This document shows positions 1-12,400 of a DNA stretch of 64,000 nucleotides, in pieces. How positions within the stretch are numbered: position 1 is the first letter of the stretch; each line of letters opens with the position of its first letter. Under the pieces are notes generated by a model. The model searched no databases. It was not told the DNA's origin and saw nothing but the letters and a program-made list of their open reading frames with translations. The DNA is taken from contig OU612070.1 of the NCBI GenBank assembly GCA_914767715.1, positions 2,437,501-2,501,500 on the forward strand, read 5' to 3'. Position numbers and translations under genes: made by a program. This DNA comes from Membranipora membranacea. Taxonomy: Eukaryota; Bryozoa; Gymnolaemata; Cheilostomatida; Membraniporidae.

Positions 1-263
1 TTTACATCACTCTACATCAGACATTCATCTACGGGATTAAAAATTTGTAGCCATCATTCACTGAAACAACCGCAAATCTGGGATACTTTTAATACTGTGT
101 CGATGTTGGGCTATCTACAGCCCGCAACCTTTTGGTCCTCAAATTCAAAACGTTGTTGGTAACCGAATGTGGATACATTTTGATTCAGAATTATTGCATA
201 GTGTATTGACTGATGGTCAGTGTTTCAGCTGTGGAATCTTATACTTATACTTATCAATTTTAG

Positions 264-462
264 AAAACAGCCAGCTAGAAGTAACAGCCTAAAGATGCCT
301 CATACAAGTACATCATCTCATAAGAGCAGAAACAAGCAGGGTGGTGGCGCTGCCGATGACATGACGCTTACACACTTCTCTCCTATACTGAGGATGGGTC
401 TCCCTCCATGCCCCGATGTTAACGTCAATCAAGCTGAGCAAGGAAACTCCGCTATAAGCAAG
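264..462 (+). CDS. KIF26: KIF26 exon ahead of the motor domain
   Basis: The acceptor TAG ends at 263 and the donor AAG|GTGAGA begins at 463. The exon starts with the last base of a split codon and ends in phase 0, which matches the phase-0 start of the motor exon at 2719. It encodes a basic, Ser/Thr-rich piece followed by FSPILRMGLPPCPD. It is a pre-motor linker of unknown fold, included because its phase and orientation fit. An acceptor-like CTACAG at 115-120 with a donor near 159 could be an earlier exon, but joining it in phase makes a stop codon, so it is not called. Confidence 0.6.
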
Positions 463-3400
463 GTGAGATAATAATGGATCAGGTCAAAGCGCTTGGTCTG
501 ATTTGATCAGGAAGTTTGGGAGAACTACCTTTTTTACGGAGAAAGTAGATTTTTTTGGGAGTTCCTAAATAACAATCAGGAACTGTAGTTTACTCAGTAA
601 GACAATGGAATATTCAACCTGAGGTTATTACAGTTCCGGGTATATTTTTTTGCAAACCCTCAAATATGTCAGACATCACTGACCTAAATGCAAACAGATT
701 TGAACTTAGATTAGGTATAAATCTATGATGCTATCAACCTGCCTAGACAGCAGATTGAAATTAGTCATCGCATTCTGTAAAATACACAGTTTGCTCATGT
801 TTTGACACAAATTCTCGTGTGCTGTGTAAATTTGAGCAGCTGTTCGGGCGCCGAGGTTCTAAGCCCCTCACAGCTTGATCACACATGTTTTTATGAATGA
901 AATTCTTTTTGTTCTCTTGCAACCCAGCAGTCCGTGAGCTGTCGAAATGTAAATGTGTGAAATTCCTTTTTATCCGCTCTGCGTCAGCGCTTGCAAGTCA
1001 GCAAAGTGTAGGCCTTCAGCCCCACTTACTGTATTAAAATGATGCACATTCTAACTTCAATCAGAAATTTTGACTTGTAGGGTTAAGAAACCCTTTGAAT
1101 GTTTTCAGTAGTGAACACATCAAAATCTGAATACCGTATACCAAAGTTCAACATCGGGTACAGAATGCAATGAGTTGTATTTTGTTTGTAATCTCTGGAT
1201 GTATGAGACAGTGTTGTCTCTCGTAACTTTAAGTAGGCAACTCTGCATGTGCGCCATTGTATCCCCTTTATGAAATACACTAGAGGTAGCTTGGGATTGA
1301 GACTGAAATCCTCCCCAGAAAAATAATAAACTACTACATGTCAAAGCACTGTCAGAAAAAAACCTGATCAGTATCACGAGTGATGTCATTCTTGTCTGGC
1401 ATATGCCATGAGCTAATACGGGCTATCGGATTTCTGGTTACTTTTTGTCTTTATTAAATCTTCTGAAGTTTGCCTATAGTTATTATTTGATTATCGCCTA
1501 TGATACAGGCTATTTAGTCTGTTTGTAACAAAGCAAATCTCTCTCAATTGATTTTTCATTTTTTGTCAGAGCTGGGAGTTCTTTCAAACTAGCTCTCAGA
1601 CAATAAGGAGGAGCCTACTTAGGGATAACCAGATTTATCAATTTCCTTTTTATGTTTCTGTGATGGCGCGATGTGATGGCGCGATGGTGTAATTACTTCA
1701 TAATGAAAAAACCTCTGCCGTAATATTGTTACAAATACATAATCAACAACAAACTGGCCTGTGAAGTCCCGGTATTGAAATCATCAACACTTTTAGATTT
1801 CTCCTGTTTTGACGGGAAAGAAAAATGTTGGTCATCCCAACCAGAAATGGCATCCGTATGAACATTATCACTTGACCAAAAGACTGGATAAAAGATTGAT
1901 TTTCAGATAAGTCGTATGTGAGTGAAAATCTTCACAATTATTATTGTAATACTATCGAATTATTTTTAAAATAGATTACAAACTTTGAAGCTGTGTCATT
2001 CTATCACAACAAGCGCCTAACATCAATGGGATGGTTTTAAATGTACAGTCAGTGATAATGTTATGTTTAAATGTTTTTGATTTGTGTAATATGTTTCATG
2101 ACTGACTATAAAGGCATCAGTGTTTGTACAAGGGCTGACTTCCTATTTTTGATTAAACTGACAATATTGCTTTTGTAATTCCGTTTCCTTTGCTGACTTA
2201 GCTAAGTGCCCAAGCTGTTCTGAGTGGAGATTATTGCGGGTGTCACAAGCTACCACCCTTACCGAAACAGCTTTGGCATTCTAGCTCATTGTTACTTAGC
2301 GTAAATATCTAGCTCTCGCCTCATTGCCGAGTCAGCTATTTACTGAGTCATGAAAATGTTCCTAAATGCAAATAGATAACCGCTTAATGCACAGTTATTT
2401 TAAAAGATCTGAGGATTGGGTGTTTGATTTTCAATCTGTGAAGCGACCAATTATTGAATCTGAGATTGATGCCATGAGCAAATAAAACTAATTGGCCATC
2501 CCTAGTCCCAAAGACCATCACACTAAAAAGTCAAACTACATTCATGTAATACCTTAAATACTAATGTCACATGCGAGAAACGGCGCGGCCATCTTTTGCA
2601 GTCTGTTAATTTCCCAAATGGTATGCCAGAGTCAGAGAAGAACCCTTCCATTTAGACACTTGTGCTGAGTACTCATTGTATGCCACAGGTAATGATGTAT
2701 AGTATATATTTGCTGCAGGTAACAGTAGGAGTGAGATTGAGGCCGACAGGGGAGACACATATCAATAACAGCTCTTACATATCGTCAGACACCTCACGAG
2801 CACAGCTCATACTACGAGATCCCAGTAATGAATCAAACATCGCTCCGAGCTGCCGCAGGAAGATGGCTGCCGTCCCTAAGCTATTTGCTTTTGACAGCGT
2901 GTTTGGCTGTGACGCTATGCAGGTGAGGGTCTGGTATTTTATCGAAATATAAAATATGTGAATTTATAGCTTGTTGTAGTTACACTCAATAATCAGCTTT
3001 TAGCTACTGGCTATTTAGTTGGGGTTGTTCGGTGTATGAAATGTAACTTTCTGCTAAATCTCAGCCCTCTTGACGCCTCAGCTACCACACCACTGGCTAA
3101 CATTTGATCAGTGTCAGCCATTTTTCTTAATAACAGAAACCAAATTTTCAAGGCTCCGCTGAAACGTCTTGATAATAGAACACAACCTAGTCTACCATCT
3201 AATGTATTTGGCTAATATTTTGCACTTAGGCCCTAAATGAGAGGAGTTATCAGAACTTAATTGTTATATTTTTACCAACAGATGGATATTTGCAAGACAT
3301 CACTAATAGAAGTTTTACAGTCTGTACTACAAGGTTCTGATGGCTGTGTCATCAGCTTCGGCCAATCAAAGACAGGTTAGTATTCCTTCCCACCATATTG

Positions 3401-6400
3401 TGTCTGATTTAGCTTCTCATGTGTAAATGCTGCTCTATGGAAATGTAATAACTTGATGTAAAAGTAGTAACTGAGTTGAAAACTTCTAATCATGTGGGTA
3501 TCTTCACCCTCGCATATGCCAACTGTGCCTCTGACTAGCACCAACATGTATTGAAGATCGGGCTCAAATTGACACTAACTAATCCACCATGTCTAGTGTG
3601 TGTATTAATTACCCAGTATTGGATGCTAACATCATTTGAAACAATCCTAATCTAATTAGTCCTAGCTACAAGTTCCTAAGCCCGGCCTGGATGCTAAATG
3701 TTAGATCGCGTGCCACTTAGGCAAACTTTTGCAATTTTGGTTAATTTTAGCTGCTTAAATTACGTACACGATGCCACAGTTGGCATTGTCAATAACAAGT
3801 TAATATTTATGACAATTGTTGCCGTTTTGTTGCCGTTTTGTGGGTTGTTGGCATATTACACTAATTACTATGACTGATGGGTTGATGGTGAGGGATGAGG
3901 TTGTAAAAACGGAACCAGTCAGGTGTGCCGAGTTCACTTTGGCAGTTTGTTACCAGAGGCAACATCACCTGTCCGTGAATGTCTCCTCCTCCTACGGTTA
4001 TTTGTGTTTTAGTGTAACCCGCTGTTTTGTTTTGGGTGCCATTCATAAAAAGAAACAAACACCCAACTGTCAAAAACTGACATATTTACCTGTTTGCCCT
4101 TTTCATTTTGACTCATTGTTTACTATGATGATTCAGAACCAAAGAAACTTCATGCCTCAGGGGTTTTTGACTGGAAGCGAAGGAGATGATACTATTTCAG
4201 TGGGATCTGCATAGGATATTTTGCAGTACTTCAACATAAGGCGTTGGGGTGACGTGCATTTTTTTGGATTATCAGGATTTTTAGTCATTAATCTTAGGCT
4301 CTGTACCAATCGTATTCAATTATTCCGACAATAGTTAATGCCATTATCTTTCTATTATAGGAAAATCACAGAGCATGGTAGGAGTTGACTCTTCATGTGC
4401 TGATTTTGGAGTTATCCCTACTGCGATCTCATGGCTCTACCACCTGATAGAAAATCAAAAAAATAGAACTGGTGCCAGATTCGCTATTCGTATATCAGCG
4501 CTTGAGATTAGAGGAAAGAATGAACAGCTTGCTGATTTACTCTCAGACTGTGCAGCAGGTAAGCAGACCCTCTAACCTCAGAGCCCTGGAAGCATAATAC
4601 TATCCTAAAACTGCACCTAAAACTGAAATTAAACTGGTCTCACTTTTAGAGTGCAGTTTGACTTAGCTGTTGAATTCAATGATATGGACACTATTTAGTG
4701 TTATAATACCCAATATCTGGGTTTTATTTACTCCTTGTTTACAAATCCCATGATATTATTGTAAACCAAAGCTGTGTAATGGCTACAACATCAGATAATT
4801 CAATTAATGAATTCTAAAGAAAATTTTATTGCTGGGATGGGATCAAAATCAAAATGAAAACATACCAGTGTAATCGTCAGAGGGATAAAGACTTTGTGAT
4901 TTAATGATCATAAGGTAGCCTGTCATAACTGGCTTTACCATCTTCAGCAATATCTTTTTGTTGTTCATGTGTGAAGAAACCATCTAATTTCAAAATCTTG
5001 CTTCTGAGAGCACATAACTTCAAGGTTAATTTTTAAAAATTATTTGAAAAGTCATACAAAATCTAACATATTGTGACGTAATGACATACCATCAAAGGCT
5101 TACTGCCGGTTGCATGAGGGTTGTTCTGTTTTTCAATCTAAATCCACCCAACAACGCAATGTCTGATGTGACCCTCAAACACCAACTGTTTTAAACTGCA
5201 CCGGCAGAGAAATGAATCAAGAAATTTGAACTGCAGATTTTTCAGATAAAGATACCAGGAAAGCTTGTAAATCACATAAAATGTCAATAATTGGACAGAT
5301 TTATTGCTTTTGTTAAATGATGATACATTAAAACAATCATTAGAATTAATTAGCCTTAGGGTCAACACACACATACACAGAGAGAAATATGATACATCAT
5401 CTGTGTTATTTAAAATCTGATAAAGTTTCATTAAAACTGAAATCTGATAAATTTACATCAATTGGCTTATTCTTCAGATATGGCCTGTTCACACACACCC
5501 ATGCTTTCAATAAATATGAATGTGTAAGGTACTTTGGACGGATGGTTTCCATTCTCTCAGTGGGTGATTCCGATCTCCGTAGTTGAATATTTTGAATGAT
5601 GGTACAATATTTGTCCAGCTATACCCGGTTTAGTTGACAATTGTGAATGTGCTGAACTGTGGGGTTCACATTATCAATGCTTATTTTGTTATCTCCAGAT
5701 ATCAATGAGGCACATGTGAGGACATCAGATAACTCGAGTAGCGATGTCCGTCTGACTAACACAGCAGTATACGGAGCTCAAATAGAGAACCTGAGCGAAC
5801 TTAGAGCTCCAGACGCTGAGGCTGCTGGGTACATGTTAGACTCAGCTCTCACTAAAATACACACCCTCAATGGTTAGTCCAACTCTCAGGCTAAATACAA
5901 GATAAAGGGAGATCAGAGAGAGCTTCATGCTCAGACATCTAGTCTGCTAGTTATATAATTAGGGTGGTCTAAACCTGTGCACCGCAGGTACCATCTTAGA
6001 TCATTGGTAATCAGCGATTCGGGAGCTGTGTACATTACATCAAACTAACAAGTGTTTTGCATCCAGATCAAAGTGTCGGCCCCAGCAGGATTATGATATA
6101 TTGATGGTCAGGTAACACATAGGTATTTGGGTTAATTTCAAACATTGAATAAGTCTATATAGTGTCTGTAGTTTCCTAAAATCCGCTGCCTTGCCAAAAC
6201 TGCACCATGACAACCCTCCCCCCTCCTGTTACACCTCTCCTCTATTTCAGGACTGTCAGACAGTACCAGCTCACATTTACTCTTCACACTACACATCTAT
6301 CAGCACAACCTGGAGGCCCGGCCCTCCCCGGGTGGTGCTGTGGTGGCCGGAGGTCGGAGTCGTCTGCACTTTATTGATGTCGGACAATGTGCTAAATCAA

Positions 6401-9400
6401 GCAGTGACGGGTCAGCATTAACACTAGCTGCGCTTGGAAGCACCATCACCGCTTTACTGAACGGACAGAGAAACTTCCCTCACTGGTATGTAGTATTGTA
6501 CTGTATTTGTATATAAATTGTATTGCATGGTATTTGTATTTGATCGTTGATTTGTAAGTTGGCTTTATCATCATGCATTTTGAGATTTATCTGTGATGAA
6601 CCAAACTGAGTTTAAAGCTAGATTCTAGCCAATTTAACTAAAGACACCAATTGTAAACCTTGTACTTATATCAGGTAGCCTGTGTACCTTTGAATTATCA
6701 GTCATGGTTTCATCATAGGCAGTCAGTCGGTTCATCTGAAAAATAAATTTGTCAGCTCCATAATTATTGTTCTCTTCCTTTTATTACAGCGAAAGTAAAC
6801 TTGCCACCTTACTGAAGGATTCAGTTGGACATCCAAACTGTAAGACTTCTATTCTAGTACATGTATCCACACAACCATCTCAATACACAGAAACATTACA
6901 AATCCTACAACTCGCCGCTAGAATACACAGAATGAAAGTCAGAAGAAAAAATAAGGTACCTTTGCGGCAACATCAGTAGCAAAGATTGGTGATGGCATTT
7001 GGTTATCAAAATTATACGGCACTGTGTTTAGAAATTTGATGACAACAATCAGTGTGACAAATCTTCTTCATTTTTGAAAGAAAATCGTTGGTAGAATATT
7101 AGCCCATCAAGTATCTCATGATTTGCCATTGCCGTGTTCTTCATTTCCTACTTGTTGGGCTGAGTTACGCCCTCTTGGTTAGAGAGAAAACAAATCAAAC
7201 TTGTGTATAATTTACAATGTAGTTCGCTATTTAAAGTTTTATGCTGATGCAACTGAATTGCTTTAGATATCGAGTAACAGTTCGGATGATACCGGTAGCA
7301 CGAGTTCCAATCTAAGGAGACGCAGAGGTATAAGGATGGGTACAAGCGCCAGCCTTTCTGATCCTGATGTATCAAGCAGTGAACAGTCTGTTGACACAGT
7401 TATATTTGTACCTGGGAAACACAACAGACACACACACAGATCACCAGCTTACAGAGCAGGGACGATACAGAGACAGGCGAGTGCACCTGCACCTATCCAG
7501 CCTATAATTGGTAGCGAGATGGTGAACGTCAGGGCATCACCTTATAATGTTGCGGGTAAGTTTAAAAAAAACATCACAAGAGTTCTTGGTCGCAACATGA
7601 AGACAGAATTGGCTTAGTGTCTTTTATTAATATGATTATTGTTTCAATGATTCGAATTACTTTTTAGTTATCTCTCATCGTAACCAATGTTATCTATTTT
7701 GACTCAGACTCAGTTCAGTGTTACAAATGTCTTTATACTATGATTAAATTTGTAGGTGCGGTGAAAAGTAGGATATCGGATGACGAGACAAGCAGTGAGG
7801 GACGCCGTAGAATGCCCCGCACCAATGCGAGAGCATGGCCTAAAGCTAACCCATGCGATAGTGACTCACCCAATAAAAAAGAGTATTTCATTGATTCCCC
7901 TCCAACAGTCTCTAGAGATCAATGGCACATACCAGGGACCGCTAATCCCATTCCACATCATCCACAACAGTATTACTCTCCTCAACATGGCATGGTTACA
8001 CCTGAGGGTGCACTAAAATATCCTAATCAACCTTTCCAACAACAAAAGATGGACTTTTACACTCAGCAGCATTACGCTGCCACACATGGGCACCCTCCCT
8101 CACCCTGGATATCACTAGCAGAGTACGGAGGATCTCCTGAGAGCATCGGCCAATCTACACAGTCACCTCGTCATGTGACACCTGGTCATGTGACACCTGG
8201 TCATGTGACACCCACTGCTGGCAGGCAGACAAGGGGAGATAATAGACGTGAGAAGGCAGGTGCTCCGGCTCAACCAGAGACTTCTAAGCAGGAACTATGG
8301 GTTGATGGGCCTACGGCTTTCAGGAAGAATATCGAGGGACTGACTCAGAATCTGCAGAAGGATTCTTGGTCTCCATCAAGGAAGCACAGCCGGTAAGCAG
8401 TGCTTGTTTCTTCTTCTTCGAATTCCATTGTATTATCCTGAATGAATTGAGCTGAGAAGGTGATTGATTGAAGTCCATATTAGAATCTGTTAATTGAACA
8501 CAATCTTTCCAAACCTTGTATCAGTATTTAATGCCTGAAAGTTAATGCAGCCTGACTGGACCAATATTAACTAGTGGACTTGTAGCAAAGTTAAATTGGT
8601 TTTCAATCCGCATTTGTAGACATCATCACGGTCCAGAGAGAGGAGAGAAACCTAAACATCACCACCATCATAAGAGCACCCCTACAAGAAAGCATCATCA
8701 CAGTAACAAGCATTGCTATAAATGTGGTGATGACATTAAAAAAGAAGAGAAAACTCCGGTCAGCAAACAGGAAACTCCCAGCAAGGTTTGCTCATATTCT
8801 TATGCACTAAAGTTTGATTCGAATCCTAAGCGAGACAAGTATTATCCACAACATCAGAGATGGCATTCTTTGCACTATGAACAACTTTAGCCGTGCATTT
8901 CAAGCCTCATTGCCTATTGGTTTCTGATGGCATGACCATGTTGCTGCTCAGAATAAAATTATGAAAATTGTATGAATGCCTCAGTAATTCTTTCACAGCC
9001 AAATCTCAAACACAGTGGTGAGATCAGCATGTTTTCTAATTCTTATGTTTTAATTTTTAGCATCAACAGATTGCTCCTTGTATCTTTAAGTACCTCATCC
9101 CCCAAACCTCTTCTGGTCTACCTTCCCTGGAAATATTACAGTATATCCTCCCTCCATATCAGAAGATTTACAGACTTATGATGATTCTTTTTAGGCTGGA
9201 GATGATGGAAATAAATTTCAGGAGCCGACTGTAGCTGTCAAACCATTTGTGAAGGACTGGGTACTCCGGCATAGTCAGAATAACACACCTGTCAAATCTG
9301 GAGAATCTCATGAACAGTCACATGATCAGGTCAGCATAGTCTGAACATGTTTTTTTACAAAAGCCTTTTGATGATTTGGTTATATTATAAGGGCTATAGT

Positions 9401-12400
9401 TATCATTAAATGGTATCCAATGTCAAATAAGGAAAACACATAGACATAGACATAGACATAGACATAGGAGTTTGTTAGAATTGTTCATTCACCTGCTATT
9501 ATCAATCATATCTCATACTATAGTATTATTGTTATTGTTATTGTTAATTATATTTGTATGATAATTATTTATTTCTCTCTGGTTAATTCTAGGTGGATGG
9601 TAAGTTACAGCTAGATTCTCGAGCTAACACCAGACAAGAGCTACTGGAACAAGAACTCAGTGAACAAGACTCTCTACAGCTTACTGTTAACCTCATTCCT
9701 GAAGCTGAATTTAGCGTAACCTCTGACCTTATAGCTGACCCTCCGTGTTCTGATAATCTTATGAATGATGCCTCAGACCAAGATAGGCAAGACGACGTCC
9801 ATATTGATGACTCAGTCAGTAACATAAGCAATGTCACTGCAGACGATAGAGTCGGGTTCGAGAGTAAGGAGGGCTCAAGTATTGACGACTCCCTTGGTGA
9901 GGAGATGGTTGAAGTTTGTGATGCTGCTTGTCAGACAGAATTTACAGATTCAGATGCTCAAAGTATCCAATCAGGTAGTCCGCAAGACCAACCAATCAAA
10001 TCATCTCATGATAACCTGGATTTTGTTGACACTCTACCTGAGCTGAACAGTGGCTCTCTAAATAAAAGGGATGCAACTGAGGCATTTCTTCAAGCCACAA
10101 TGTTACGCAAACCTGACGGGGCGTCAGACCCTAACTTACATAAAGAGAACTCTTCACCTGGAGATCAGAGGCTAACTGACTCCAATACTTCAAAGAAGAT
10201 ACACAGTAACACTCTACCTCATAGCACACATTTAAAATCTCCTAAACCTGTCTCTACAGCGACAGATGTAGAAACAAACATTGCAAAACCTTCAACTACT
10301 GACACTGACAAACAAGAACTACAAACTATCAAACTTCAGCCGTATTTATCTTCTCATAAACCTCTCACTAGCAGACACACTGTCTCAACACTGCCAAAAC
10401 CCACCACTACCTCTCATAGTCAGTCTCAGAAATCACCCGCTAAACAGAATAGTCTACCGAAACCCAGCAGTGCCAAAACTGATTCCAAGCTGAGAATACC
10501 TGCGTTGGTACAACAGCACTCAAGCGACAGTCCAGACTCTCCAAAATCTACAAGTAGCCCAGCAAAGAAAAGCAAAGGAAGCAAGCTACCCAGTCTGAAG
10601 TTTTCAGGAAAATCCAAGGAGTCTAAATCTAATCTCCCAACCTCACCAACGACCAAGTCTTCTGATTCCAGTAAGAAGGTATGATCAACATTTTTTATGT
10701 TGTATTGTGACTAAATCGAGTGATTGAGTGAGAGAGAGGCTCTGCCTTGGGAATGCAATGGGAAGTTTTAGTTTATTGTCAATTCGTAAGATATGCTACG
10801 CAAATTACAAAAAAGAATGTTGCTAACTATTTGTTTGCTCTACAGGCTGTGCATTGTACATTTTTGTGTTGTCTAAGTGTCATAGTGTCATCCAGGAATA
10901 AGGACTGTTATCTTTAATAATCCGATGCCTAATATAGTTTCTACTCATTGAGTGCTGTACAAATCATTACTGTAAATTTTAGGATAAAAGATCCATGATT
11001 CAGCCCCCCAGTTCTATCTCAAAGCCGAAGCAGCAGAATGGGTTATCTCCATCACTGCCTCACCCTAGCTCACTGCCTAAACCTTCGTCTGAGATGAGCG
11101 GCTTTGATGCTGCAAGTTCCCCCTACAGGTAAGACACGACATGAGGACATGGTAATAGTGTGAGGCCTGGTTTTTGTGTGGGTCGGAGGAATGTGGCTGC
11201 TGCTGCTTGAACAATTTATCTTAGCCTTGCTAGTTTTGAATCTTGATTGATCCTTTTTTTTGCCTGAATTTGGCCTCTCTTCTTCTCTACCGGCTTGCTT
11301 CCCACTGGCCTGTCGAGCAGAGCAACTCCAAATACAAGCAATTTGGATCAAAATTGACCTAACATGGTTTATGTTTTCTATTTGTGCACATTGGGTCATT
11401 CTTTGTGAGCGGTTGTGGGCTTAAGTATTGGTGGCTATATACAAAAGCACTATCAGCGCATAGTAGTCTTTTCCTGCCTTTTAATGTGCTTAGCTGACTG
11501 TCTGCGATCGCTTTAATGTGATAGTCAAGAGCAGACAACTCCAAAGGATATAATAACAGTTAAACATTTGGCAGTAGGTGCTAGCCTCTATAATGTGGTG
11601 TTGGTTCTTGTATGATTTATAGGCAGTATGTACTGCCTAGGCCGTCCTATACCACCAGTGACGGATGTAGTGACAACAGCAGTTGCCCCTCCCACCCTTT
11701 AGCTGGTCACAAGTACTCAGTGAGCAGTGGCTATGAATCTATGACTCTAAACAGTGCTGAGGGTCTACCACAGGATGAACCGCAGACTGCAGATACTGAG
11801 GATAGTGGCGGATCTCAGGCTAAATCACAATCAACAATAGGTAAATCATCGATGAGTCCTGTCTCTAGTGCTCTAAGTAATATTTCCTGTGTTTATATTG
11901 AGCAATCTGTAATCTGTGGGCTAGTTTTGAAGGGTGACTCATATGTGTACCCTGAAGGAAAATCTTGAACTTCTTTGTTATACAAGGACATTATTGCCTC
12001 ACAAATTGCTGGTTTTTAACACTAAGAGGTGACTAGTTATTATGTTTTCACCTATGGTTCCTAAATGAAGATCTATCGTTATAGTTAACCACCCCTCCTT
12101 TATCCAAAATTACTTAGGTTCAATGGTGTACAAATTGATAGAGCGGTCAGCATAGGAAGTGTGCTCAGAGCAGCTGCAAAAAGACTGCTTTCAAGTATCT
12201 TCTAACTTTCATAACCTTACCCTAGAGTTTTGCCTAAAATTTGAGCAACTTATTTTTGGGCTTTTTGATATTAAATGTAACAAGTCATTACAGTACATTT
12301 TTTGTTTTAACAGGTCCATGGCTGAACAGTAGTTCATTGTCAGACCCTCAGGCTGCCGGTGATGACTCATCCGACGTAACGCGTAGACTACGGCAGCGTC

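Noticed and set aside
121-158. Possible additional upstream KIF26 exon after CTATCTACAG
   Set aside because: Joining it in the only open phase to the exon at 264 creates a TGA stop, and it has no recognisable KIF26 sequence.
9589-9837. Minus-strand Ser/Leu-rich frame over the large KIF26 exon
   Set aside because: Antisense reading of a Ser/Glu-rich coding exon; composition explained by the + strand.
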